Positions 1-11,565 of a DNA stretch of 64,000 bases are shown in pieces. The notes under the pieces are model-generated. The model did no database searches, had not been told where the DNA came from, and worked only from the letters and a program-made list of their open reading frames with translations. This DNA is from Scylla paramamosain (Eukaryota > Arthropoda > Malacostraca > Decapoda > Portunidae): assembly GCF_035594125.1 (NCBI RefSeq), contig NW_026973729.1:1-64000 (forward strand), given 5' to 3'. Position 1 is the stretch's first letter; each line of letters starts with the position of its first letter. The translations under genes were made by a program, and so were the position numbers.

Positions 1-1290
1 TTTGAGCTTCTTTTATACCAAAACACTAAAAGGCATGCAAAACACTCTTTATGGTGAAACAGAATAACATTACCAAAAACATGTATTTTGAGTGTTTTAG
101 ATCATGTTACCAATAAAAACGCTTAAATAAATGCAAAGAACACTATTTTTGGGAAAAGAAAGGAGATTACGAGAAACGAGTATTATGAGTGTTTTTAAGT
201 TCATTAATTACCAAAAAGCTAAAAGCTACAAATAACACTCTTTATTGAGAAACAATAAATAAATGAAAAATTAAATAAATACAATATTTTTTTTCTTTCT
301 TATTCATCTTCACAGGTACCGAAATGCCAAATTTCGGGCAAAGTTTAGGAAATTATATGAAATAAGAACATTATCAAAAAAGTTAAATTTAGCTTTTTTT
401 TCGGACTGTTATGTACCAAACCCCTAAAGTGCATGCAAAGCCACCTATATGTGGAAATTATGAGGAACCAACATGATAAAACCCAAGGAAGTCAATCTAT
501 ATGGGAATCCAAAACAAAATTACTGAAAACGTGTCTTTTCGGTGTTTTACGTACAAAACGCTAAAATGGATGCAAACTAACCAAAATGAAGAAATAGAAT
601 AACATTACCAAAAATGTATATTTTGAGTTTTTTTGAAATTGTTACCTACAAAAAACTCGAAAATGGATGGAAAGCACTCTATATTGGGAAGCAAAAGGCA
701 TCAAAAAGCATATTAGGCATCAAAACGATAAATAATATGAAAGTCACTCTATATGGATATCCAAAACAAAATTATTGGAAACCAACAAATATGAATGAAT
801 TGAATAACATTACCAAAAAAGTATATTTTGTGTGTTTTTGAGCTTGTTACATAAAAAGAAACTCGAAAATGGATGCAAAGCACTCTATATAAGGAAAAAA
901 AAAAAGGACATAATGAGAAACGTGTAAAATGATTGTTTTATAGTTCACCAGAATCACAAGTCAAAAAACACAAAAACTGGACTGTATGGAGAAGTTTCTA
1001 TGATACCAAAATACTGAAAATCATGAATAACACTCTTAATCGAGAAAAAGAACAACCTTACAAAATACACGCATTTAGCGTGTATTTTGAGTGTTTCTTT
1101 TACATTCTTAGTTACCAAAACCCCATATTCCATGCGAAAATAGCTTCATGAGGGAAAAAAATGACATTAACAGAAAAGTGTCTTTGAGTGTTTTTGAGCG
1201 TGTTTGGCAATAAAGCACTAAAAAGCAGGGTAATCACATTACATGGGAATAAAACCAACTTTTACGAAGAACTTGCCTTTTAGTGTTTTT
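1..1290 (-). repeat. Reverse-oriented HOR segment, lineage A
   Basis: The reverse complement of the HOR, read from m1/m11 back to m2, with the m9 landmark at about 305-328 in the lineage A form (CCTGTGAAGATGAATAAG on the other strand). A composite junction at about 686-715, where AAAAGGCATCAAAAAGCA joins m7 directly to m5-like sequence, is shared with forward sequence at 2,893-2,945 and, more diverged, with reverse sequence at 16,815-16,850. The segment ends at breakpoint J1. Short open frames at 614-841 and 933-1,151 are translations of the repeat and I do not call them genes. Confidence 0.85.
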
Positions 1291-1296
1291 AACACG
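1285..1296. other. Inversion breakpoint J1, copy 1
   Basis: Reverse m2 (AACTTGCCTTTTAGTGTTTTT) runs into forward m4 (ACACGCATTTAGTAAGG) at about 1,290. The join is shared at about 11,090, 17,429, 20,023 (other strand) and 60,385 (other strand). Confidence 0.85.
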
Positions 1297-1600
1297 CATT
1301 TAGTAAGGTTGCTCTATTTCTCAATTAAGAGGGTTATTCATGAGTTCCAGCATTTACACGAGTTTTTGCGTTTTTCGCCTTGTGGATTTTTTGAATTATA
1401 AAACATTCATTATACATTTTTCTCGCAATGTTTTCTACGTAAAAAACTGAGAAGACACGTTTTCAGTAATTTTCTTTTCGATTCCCACATAGAGTAAGTT
1501 CCTTATTATTTATCGTTTTGGTGCCTAACATGCTGAAAAACACTCAAAAGACAGATTTTTGGTAACGTCTTTAATTTCCTCATATGGGAGGCTTTGCATG
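1291..1600 (+). repeat. Inverted module between J1 and J2, shortened copy
   Basis: Forward HOR sequence starting inside m4 (ACACGCATTTAGTAAGG) and ending inside m8 (GGCTTTGCATG), flanked on both sides by reverse sequence. It corresponds to the modules at 11,091-11,565 and 17,430-17,885. It lacks about 150 bases, because m4 text is shortened near 1,350 and m5 jumps to m7 near 1,430 (CGCAATGTTTTCTACG). The other module copies are 455-475 bp, so the deletion is specific to this copy. Confidence 0.85.
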
Positions 1601-1606
1601 TCTTTT
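1594..1606. other. Inversion breakpoint J2, copy 1
   Basis: Forward m8 (GGCTTTGCATG) runs into reverse m3 (TCTTTTCAGTGTTTTTGAGCG) at about 1,600. The join is shared at about 11,565, 17,885 and 59,913 (other strand). The unbroken sequences would read GCATGCACTTT and AAGTGTCTTTT, so only about two or three bases are shared at the join. Confidence 0.85.
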
Positions 1607-2820
1607 CAGTGTTTTTGAGCGTGTTACGCAATAAAGCACTAAAAGCCAGGGTAATAACATTACATGGGAATAAAACCAAATTTTACCAAGAACTGGCCTT
1701 TAAATGTTTTTCAGCTCCTTACATACCAAAACGCTAAAACGCATGCAAAATACATTTTATGGAGAAACAGAATAACATTACCAAATACATGTATTTTGAG
1801 GGTTTTTGATCATGTTATCTAAAAAAACGCTTAAATACATGCAAAGAACCTTATGTTTGGGAAACGAAAGAACATTACGAGAAACGTGTATTATGAGTGA
1901 TTTTTAAGTTCCTTCAGTTCCAAAAAAGCTAAAACCCACAAATAACACTCTTTAAAAAAAAAAAATAAATAAATAAATAAAATAAAAAATTGGATTTTTT
2001 TTTTTTTTCATCTTCATAGGTACCGAATTGCCAATATTCTGCCAAAATTCAGTAAATTTGTGTGAAAAAAAGAACATTATCATGAAAGTTAATTATAGCT
2101 TTTTTTTCTGATTGTTTTGTACCGAAACTTAAAGTGCATGCAAAGCCACCTATATAGGTTAAACGACTTTACCAGAAACCTGTCTTTTCAATGTTTTTCA
2201 GCATGTTAGGCACCAACACGATAAATAATATGAAAATCAGTCAATATGTGAATCCAAAACAAAATTACTGAAAACGTGTCTTTTCAGTGTTTTACGTAGA
2301 AAAACGCTAAAGCGGATACAAACCATCCTATATGAAGAAATAGAATAACATTATCAAAAAGATATTTTTTGAGTATTTTTGAACTTGTTACCTACAAAAA
2401 ATGCAAAAATGGATGTAAAGCACTCTATATTAGGAAACAAAAGGACATTACGAGAAACGTGTATAATGAGTGTTTTATAGTTTTAAAAGAACTAGAAGGC
2501 AATAAACGTAAAAACTCGTGTATATAGAAAAATTTTTACATACCAAAATGATGAAATGCATGAATAACACTTTTAATCGATAAACAGAACTACCTTACCA
2601 AATTGTGTATTTTAAGTGTTTTTCACATTTTTAGTTACAAAAATGCCAAATTACATGCGAAACTAGCTTCATTTGGGGAAAAAAATTACATTACCAGAAA
2701 AGTGACTTTTGAGTGTTTTTGAGCGTGATATGCAACAAAGCACTAAAAAGCAGAACGATCACATTATATGAGAATAAAACCAATTTGTACGAAGAATTTG
2801 CCTTTAAGTGTTTTTTTAAA
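1601..2820 (-). repeat. Reverse-oriented HOR segment after J2
   Basis: Reverse-complement HOR starting in m3 (TCTTTTCAGTGTTTTTGAGCG) and running m2, m1, m11, m10, m9 (about 2,010), m8, m7, m6, m5, m4, m3 to m2, where it flips to forward. Closely similar segments follow the same J2 breakpoint at 11,566-12,785 and 17,886-19,085. A minus-strand 86-codon open frame at 2,691-2,951 spans the flip and is not a gene. Confidence 0.85.
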
Positions 2821-5800
2821 ATTTTTAAAAGACACGTTTCCAGTAATTTTGTTTTGGATATCCATATAGAGTGACTTTCATATTGTTTATCGTTTTGATG
2901 CCTAATATGCTTTTTGATGCCTTTTGCTTCCCAATATAGAGTGCTTTCCATCCATTTTCGCGTTTTTTGTAGGTAACAATTTCAAAAAAACTCAAAATAT
3001 ACATTTTTGGTAATGTTATTCTATTTCTTCATTTTGGTTAGTTTGCATCCATTTTAGCGTTTTGTACGTAAAACACCGAAAAGACACGTTTTCAGTAATT
3101 TTGTTTTGGATTCCCATATAGATTGACTTCCTTGGGTTTTTATCATGTTGGTTCCTCATAATTTCCCCATATAGGTGGCTTTGCATGCACTTTAGGGGTT
3201 TGGTACATAACAGTCCGAAAAAAAAGCTAAATTTAACTTTTTTGATAATGTTCTTATTTCATACAATTTCCTAAACTTTGCCTGAATTTTGGCACCTCGT
3301 TACCTGTAAAGATGAATAAGAATAAAAAAAAAATCGTATTTTTTTATTTATTTACTTTTTTTTCTCAATAAAGAGTGTAATTTATGGCTTTTAGCTTTTT
3401 CGTACTTAATGAACTTAAAAACAGTCATAATACACGTTTCTCGTAATATCCTTTCATTTCCCAAAAAAATACGGTTTTTTTCATATATTTAAGCGTTTTT
3501 ATTGGTAACATGATCAAAAACACTCAGAATACATGTTTTTGGTAATGTTATTCTGTTTCACCATCAACTGTATTTTGCATGCATTTCAGTGTTTTCATAT
3601 AATTATAAGGAGCTGAAAATACACTTAAAGGCAAGTTCTTGTTAAAAATTGGTTTTATTATAATGTAATGTGATTGCCCTGCTTTTTAGTGCTTTATTGC
3701 CTAACACGCTCAAAAAAACTCAAAAGAAATTTTTCTGGTAATGTCATTTTTTTCCCACAAAAAGCTGGATTCGCATGCAATTTGGGGTTTTGGTAACTAA
3801 GGATGTGAAAAGAACTCAAAATACCCGCAATTAGTAAGATTGTTCTGTTTCTCAATTAAGAGTGTTGTTCCAGAGTTACAGCATTTTGGAATGTGAGAAA
3901 GTTCTCAATATACACGAGTTTTTGCGTTTTTTGTCTTGTAGTTCTTGTGAAACTATAAAACACTCATTATACACGTTTCTCGTAATGTCCTTTTGCTTCC
4001 CAATATAGAGTGCTTTCCAATCATTTTCGCGTTTTTTGTAGGTAACAATTTCAAAAACACTTAAAATATACCTTTTCGGTAATGTTATTTTATTTCTTCA
4101 TAATGGTTGGTTTTTATCCATTTTAGCGTTTTTCTACGTTTGGGTTTGGTACATAACAGTTCGAAAAAAAAAGAAGCTAAATTTAACTTTTTTGATAATA
4201 TTCTTATTTCACATAATTTCCTAAAATTTTTCCGAATTTTGGCATTTCGGTACCTGTGAAGATGAATAAGAAAGAAAAAAATATTGTATTTATTTAATTT
4301 TTTTATTTATTTATTGTCTCTCAATAAAAAGTGTTATTTGTAGCTTTTAGCTTTTTTGGTAATTAATGAACTTAAAAACACTCATAATACTCGTTTCTCG
4401 TAATCTCCTTTCGTTTTCCAAAAATAGTGTTATTCTGTTTCACCATAAAGAGTGTTTTGCATGCCTTTTAGTGGTTTGGTATAAAAGAAGCTCAAAAATA
4501 TATAAATGCAAGTTCTTGGTAAAAATTCGTTTTCCTCCAACGTAATGTGATTGCCCTCCTTTTTAGTGCCTTATTTTCTATCACGCTCAAAAACACTCAA
4601 AAGACACTTTTCTGGTAAAGTCATTTTTTTTCCCACAAATCTATTTTCATATGCAATTTTGGGTTTTGGTAAGAATGTGAAAAGCAATCAAAATACACGC
4701 ATTTATTAGGGCTGTTTTTCGCGTTTTTTGTATTTATTAGGGCTGTTTTTCGCGTTTTTTGTAGGTAACATGCTCAAAAACACTCAAAATATACCTATTT
4801 AGTAACGTTTTTCTATTTCTTGATATTGGTTGCTTTGCATCCGTTTTAGAGTTTTTCTACGTAAAACACTGAGAAGACACGTTTTCAGTAGCTTTTTTTA
4901 GGATTCCCATATAGAGTGAGTTCTTTATTATTTATCGTTTTGGTGCCTAACATGCTAAAAAACACTCAAAACACATATTTCTGGTAAGGTCGTTTAATTT
5001 CTTCATATAGGAGTCTTTGCATAACATACATAACAGTCCAATAAAAAAAAAACCGGAAATTAACTTTTTTGATAATACTCTTTTATTATATGATTACCCT
5101 GAATTTTCCCAGAATTTTGGCATCTCGGTACCTATGAATATGAATAACAAAAAAAAAATCCTATCTTTTTTTATAGTTTTATTTTTTTATTTTCTTAATA
5201 AAGACTGTTATTGGTGGGTTTTAGCTTTTTGGTACTTAAGGAACTTAAAAAACACTCATAATACACGTTTCTCGTAATATCCTTTTGTTTCCCAAACATA
5301 ATGTTCTTTGCATGTAATTAAGCGTTTTTATAGATAACAATATCAAAAACACTCAAAATACATGTTTTTGGTAATGTTGATCTGTTTCTCCATAAAGTTT
5401 GTTTTTGTATGGGTTTTAGCGGTTTGGTATATAAGGACATCAAAAACACTTAAAGGGAAGTTTTTGGTATAAATTGGTGTTATTCCAATGTAATTTGATT
5501 GCCCTGCTTTTTAGTGCTTTATTGCCTATCACGCTCAAAAACACTTAAAAGACACTTTTCTGGTAATGTCATTTTTTTTTCTCACATAAAGGTGGTATTG
5601 CATGCAATTTGGGGTTTTGGTAACTAAAAATGGGAAAAAGCACTCAAAATACACGCATTTAGTAAGGTTGTTCTGTTTCTCAATTAAGAGTGTTATTCAT
5701 GAGTTTCAGCATTTTGGTATCTAGAAACCTTCTCCATGTAAACGAGTTTTGTGTTTTTAGCCTTTTGGTTCTTTTGAACTATAAAAAAAAACTCATTATA

Positions 5801-8800
5801 CAATTTTCTTGCAAAGTCCTTTTGTTTTTTAATATAGAGTGCTTTGCATCAATTTTCGCGTTTTTTGTTGGTAACAAGCTCAAAAACAATCAAAATATAC
5901 CTTTTTGGTAGTTTTTTTTATTTCTTGATATTGGTAGGTTTGCATCCGTTTTAGCATTTTTCTACGTAAAAGAAAGATAAAACACTTTTTCAGTATTTTT
6001 GCTTTGGATTCTTATATAGAGTGAGTTCCTTATTATTTATCGTTTTGGTGCCTAACATGCTGAAAAACACTCAAAAAAGAGATTTCTGGTAAGCTCGTTT
6101 AATTTCCTCATATAGGAGTCTTTGGATACACTTTAGGGTTTGGTACATAATAGTCCGAAAAAAAAGCTAAAATTTACTTTTTTGATAATTTTTGTTTTAA
6201 CATATGATAGTCCTGAATTTTCCCAGAATTTTGGCATCTCGGTACCGATGAAGATGAATAACAAAAAAAAAAATCCTATTTTTTTTTATTTTATTACTTT
6301 TTTTTCTAAATAAAGAGTGTTATTTGTTGGTTTTAACTTTTTGGTACTTAATTAAGGAACTTAAAAACACTTATAATACACATTTCTCGTAATGTCCTTT
6401 CGTTTCTTAAACATAAGGTTTTTTGCATGTATTTAACCGTTTTTATAGATAACATGATAAAAAACACTCAAAATATATGTTTTTGGTAATTCTATTCTCT
6501 TTCTCCATAAAAGGTGTTTTGCATGCGTTTTAGCGTTTTCGTATGTAATTAGCTCAAAAACACTTAAAGGCAAGTTCTTGGTAAAATTTGTTATTATTCC
6601 CATGTAATTATTCCCATGTAATGTATTATTCACCTGCTTTTTAGTGCTTTATTGCCTAACACGCTCAAAAACACTCAAAAAACACTTTTCTGGTAATATC
6701 TTTTTTTTTCCCACATAAAGTTAGTTTTGCATGGAATTTGGGGTTTTGGTAACTAAGAATGTGAAAAAAAAACTCAAAACACAGGGTTTAGTAAGGTTGT
6801 TCTATTTCCTAATTAAAAGTGTTATTCATGAGTTTCAGCATTTTGGTATGTAAGAAACTTTTCTAATACACACATTTGGTAAGGTATTTCTGTTTCAAAA
6901 TTAAAAGTGTTATTGATGAGTTTCAGCTTTTTGGTATGTAAGAAACTTCTTTATGTTCACGAGTTTTTGAGTATTTTACCTTGTGGTTCTTGTCAAACTA
7001 TAAAACACTCATACACGTTTCTCGTAATGTCTTCTTTGCCAATATAAAGTGCTTTCCACTCCATTTTTGCTTTTTTGGTATGTAACAAGCTCAAAAACAC
7101 AACAAAATATATATTTTTGGCAATTTTATTCTATTTCTTCATATTGATTGGTTTGCATCCGTTTTAGCGTTTTTCTACGTAAATCACTGAAAAGACACGT
7201 TTTAAGTAATATTGTTCAGATTACTGAAAAAAAACACTCAAAAGACAGGTTTCTGGTAAAGTCGTGTAATTTCCCCATATAGGTGAATTTCCATGCACTT
7301 CAGAGTTTGTACATAACTCCGGAAAAAAGCTAAAATTATTTTTTTTATTATGATTTTTTTTTACAAAATTTCCATGAATTTTGGCAGAATTTTGGCATCT
7401 CGGTACCTATGAAGATGAATAACAATTTATTTTTTCTCAATAAAAAGTTATTTGTGGGTTTTAGCTTTTTGGTACTTAAGGAACTTAAAAACACTCGTAA
7501 TACACGATTTTCGTAATGTCCTTTCATTATCCAAACATAGGGTTCTTTGCATATAATTAGGCATTTTTATAGATAACATGATCAAAAACACTCACAATAC
7601 ATGTTTCTGGTAATATTATTCTGTTTCTCCATAAAGGGTGTTTTGCAAGCGTTTTAGCGTTTTGGTATGTAAGAAGCTCAAAAATACATAAAGGCAGGTT
7701 CTTGGTAAAAGTTGGTTTTATTCCCATATAATGTGATTGCCCTCCTTTTTAGATCTTTAGTGCCTATCACGCTCAAAAACACTCAAAAGACACTTTTTTG
7801 GTAATGTCATTTTTTTCCCACATAAAGCTAGTTTTGCATGCAATTTTTTGTTTTGGTAACTAAGAATGTGAAAAGCACTCAAAATACATGCATTTGGTAA
7901 GGTTGTTCTGTATTCTTAATTAAGAGTGTTATTTCTAAGTTTCAGCATTTTGGTATCTAAGAAACTTCTCCATATACACCGAGTTTTGCGATTTTTGCCT
8001 TGTGGCTGTTGTGAAACTATAAAACACTCATTATACACGTTTCCGTAATATCGTTTTGTATCGCAATATAGAGTGCTTTCCATCCATTTTCGCGTTTTTT
8101 GAAGGTAAGAAGCTCAAAAACACTCAAAATATACCTTTTTGGTAAAGTTATTCTATTTCTCCATATTCGTTGGTTTGCATCCGATTTAACGTTTATCTAC
8201 GTAAAACACTGAAAAGATACTTTTTCAGTAATTTTGTGATGGATTCCCACATTTAGTGACTTCCATATTATTTATCGTTTTGGTGCCTAACATGCTGAAA
8301 AAAACACAAAAGACAGGTTTCTGGTAAGGTCGTTTAATTTCCCCATATAGGTGGCTTTGCATGCACTTTAGGGTTTGGTACATAACAGTCCGAAAAAAAA
8401 GCTAAAATTAACTCTTTTTCATAATGTTCTTTTTTCACACAATTTCCCTGAATTTTTTGGCAGAATTTAAGCATCTCGGTACCTATGAAGATGAATAAAA
8501 AAAAATCCTATTTTTCTATTTATTTATTTATTTATTTATTCCCTATAAAAAGTGTTATTTGTGGGTTTTAGCTTTTTGGTACTTAAAGAACTTTAAAAAA
8601 ACACTCATCATACACGTTTCTCGAAATGTCCTTTCGTTTCCCAAACATAAGATTCTTTGCATGTATTTAAGCGTTTTTATAAGTAACATGATCAAAAACA
8701 CTCAAAACACATGTTTTTTGTAATGTTATTCCGTTTCTAAATAAAGGGTGTTTTACATGCGTTTTAGCGTTTTGGTATATAAGGAGCTCAAAACCACTTA

Positions 8801-10566
8801 GAAAAAACACTTGGTAAAAGTTTATTTTATTCCCATGTAATGTGATTGCCCTGCTTTTTAGTGCTTTATTGCCTATCATGGTAAAAAAAAAAAACACTTA
8901 AAAGACACTTTTCTGGTAATGTCATTCTTTTTCCCCACATAAAGCTACTTTCACATAAAATTTGGGGTTTTGCTAACTAAGAATGTAAAAAAAAACACTC
9001 AAAATACACGCATTTGGTAAGGTTGTTCTGTTTCTCAATTGATAGTGTTATTCAGGAGTTTCACCATTTTGGTATCTAAGAAACTTCTCCATATATACGA
9101 GTTTTTGTGTTTTTTGTCTTGTGATTTTTGAGAATCTATAAAACACTTATTATACACGATTCTGGTAATGTCCTTTTGTTAACCAATAGAGAGAGCTTTC
9201 CATCCATTTTCGCGTTTTTTTTGTAAGTAAAAAGCTAAAAAAAACACTCAAAATATACCTTTTTGGTAATCTTATTCCCTTTCTTTATATTGGTTGGCTT
9301 GCATCCGTTTTAGCGTTTTTGTACGTAAAACACGACAAAGACACGTTTAAAGTAATTTTGTTTTGGATTACCACATAGAATGACTACAATATTATTTATT
9401 GTTTTGGTGACTAACATGCTCATAAACACTAGAAACATAGGTTTCTCGTAAAGTCGTCTGATTTCTCCATATAATTGGGCTTCCATGCACTTCATGGTTT
9501 GGTACATAACAGTACGAAAAAAAGCTAAAATTATTATTTTTGATATTGTTCTTTTTACACATAATTTCCCTGAATTTTGCCAGAATTTTGGCATCTCAGT
9601 ACCTATGAAGAAGAATAACAAAAGAAAAATCCTATTTTTATATTTTTTCTTTATTTTTTTTCTTTATAAAGAGGTTTTAGCTTTTTGGTACTTATGGAAC
9701 TTAAAAACACGCATAATACACGTTTTTAGTAATGTCCTTTCGTTTCCCAGACATAGGGTTCTTAGCATGTATTTAAGTGTTTTTAGAGGTAACATGATCA
9801 AAAACACTCAAAATATATGTTTTTCGTAATGTTAATCTGTTTCTCCATAAAGGGTGTTTTGCATGTGTTTTAGCGTTTTGGTATATAAGGAGTTAAAAAA
9901 ACACTTAAAGGCAAGTTCTTGGTAAAAGTTGGTTTTATTCCGTTGTAATGTGATTGCCCTCCTTTTTAGTGCTTTATTGCCTAACTCTCAAAAACCCTCA
10001 AAAGACACTTTTCTGGTTGTATCATTTTTTTTCCCACATAAAGCTTGTTTCGCATGCAATTTGGTGTTCTAGTAACTAAGAATGTGAAAAACACTCAAAA
10101 TACACGCATTTAGTAATGTTATTCTGTTTCTTAATTAAGAGTGTTATTCAGGAGTTTCAGCATTTTGGTATCTAAGAAACTTCTCCATATACACTAGTTT
10201 TTGCGTTTTTTGCTTTGTGGTTCTTGTGAAACTATAAAATACTCATTATACACGTTTCTCGTAATGTCTTTTTGTTTCCTAATATAGAGTGCTTTGCATC
10301 TATTTTCGCGTTTTTTTTTTTTTGTTGGTTACAAGCTCAAAAATACTTAATACATATCTTTTTGGTAATGTTATTTTATTTCTTCATATTGGTCTGTTTG
10401 CATCAGTTTTAACGTTTTTTACGTAAAACACTGAAAAGACACTTTTTCCGTAATTTTGTTTTGCATTCCCCATATAGAGTGACTTCCATATTATTTATCG
10501 TTTTAGTGCTTAAAATCCTGAAAAACACTCAAAAGACAGTTTCTTGTAAAGTCGTTTAATTTCCTC
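2821..10566 (+). repeat. Forward HOR array, seven m9-bearing units of mixed lineage
   Basis: m9 landmarks at 3,285, 4,241, 5,119, 6,233, 7,394, 8,470 and 9,590 give spacings of 956, 878, 1,114, 1,161, 1,076 and 1,120 bp. The first two units are lineage A (GTGAAGATGAATAAG). Those at 5,119 and 6,233 are lineage B (CCCAGAATTTTGGCATCTCGG, TTCTTTTGAACTATAAA). The unit at 7,394 is lineage C with a shortened m7. The short spacings are explained by internal deletions, for example m6 to m8 at about 4,139 and m11 to m1 at about 4,430. The segment ends abruptly inside m8 (TTTAATTTCCTC) at 10,566. No gene is seen. Confidence 0.9.
4701..4762 (+). repeat. 31-bp local tandem duplication
   Basis: Two adjacent identical 31-base copies, each beginning ATTTATTAGGGCTG and ending GCGTTTTTTGT. 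They join an m4 start to an m5 end. This is a private slippage or unequal-exchange event inside a shortened HOR unit. Confidence 0.85.
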
Positions 10567-11090
10567 GTAGAAAAACGCTAAAATGGATGCAAACCAACGA
10601 ATATGAAAAAATAGAATAATATTACTAGAAAAGTATATTTTGTGTGTTTTTGAGCTTGTTACATAAAAAAAACGCAAAAATGGATGTAAAGCACTGTATA
10701 TTAGAAAAAAAAATGGACATAACGAAAAACGTGTATAATGAGTGTTTTATAGTTTCACCAGAATCACAAGGCAAACAACGCAAAAACTCGTTTGTGTGGA
10801 GAAGTTTCTAAGATACCAAAATGCTGAAACTCATGAATAACACTCTTAATCAACAAACAGAACAACCTTACTAACTGCGTGTATTTTGAGTGTTTTTTTA
10901 CATTCTTAGTTACCAAAACCCAAAATTACATGCGAAACTAACTTTATGTGGGAAAAAAATGACATTACCAGAAAAGTCTCTTTCAGTGTTGTTGAGCATG
11001 TTAGGTAATAAAGCACTAAAAAGCAGGGCAATCACATTACATGGGAATAAAACCAACTTTTACGAAAAACTTGCCTTTTAGTGTTTTTGA
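10567..11090 (-). repeat. Reverse-oriented HOR segment ending at J1
   Basis: Reverse-complement sequence from m6 (GTAGAAAAACGCTAAAATGG) through m5, m4, m3 and m2, ending at the J1 breakpoint. It carries the tag CACCAGAATCACAAGG, the complement of a GATTCTGGTGAAACT variant. That variant is otherwise seen next to J1 at about 945, 17,110, 20,340 and 44,550. Confidence 0.85.
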
Positions 11091-11565
11091 CACGCATTTA
11101 GTAAGGTTGTTGTGTTTCTCAATTAGGAGTGTTATTCATGAGTTTCAGCATTTTAGTATCTAGGAAGCTTTTCCATATACACGAGTTTTTGCGTTTTTTG
11201 GCTTGTGGTTTTTATGAATTATAAAACATTCATTATACACTTTTCTCGCAATGTCCCTTTGTTTCCCAATATAAAGTGTTTTGTATCAATTTTGTGTTTT
11301 TTTGTATGTAACAAGCTCAAAAACACTCAAAATATATATTTTTGGTAATGTTTTTCTGCTTCTTGATATTGGTTGGTTTGCATCAGTTTTAGCGTTTTTC
11401 TACGTAAAACACTGAGAAGACAAGTTTTCAGTAATTTTCTTTTGGATTCCCACATAGAGAGAGTTCCTTATTATTTATCGTTTTGGTGCCTAACATGCTG
11501 AAAAACACTCAAAAGACAGATTTCTGGTAGGGTCTCTTATTTCCTCATATGCAAGGTCTTGCATG
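11091..11565 (+). repeat. Inverted module J1-J2, full-length copy
   Basis: Forward m4-m5-m6-m7-m8 sequence of lineage B type (CTGAGAAGAC in m7, CTCGCAATGTCCC in m5). It begins at ACACGCATTTAG after J1 and stops at CTTGCATG before J2. It is flanked by reverse sequence on both sides. About 475 bp. Confidence 0.88.

Noticed and set aside
1291..1600. The inverted module as a transposable element
   Set aside because: It consists of ordinary m4-m8 satellite text, has no terminal inverted repeats or target duplications of its own, and its edges fall inside monomers.
9485..9829. The longest open frames, up to about 114 codons, many encoding similar peptides (for example MYLSVFIGNMIKNTQNTCFW variants)
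   Set aside because: The similar peptides are translations of the same m10-m11-m1 monomers in successive HOR copies. They occur in several frames and on both strands, are cut at random by monomer changes, and match no domain I recognise.
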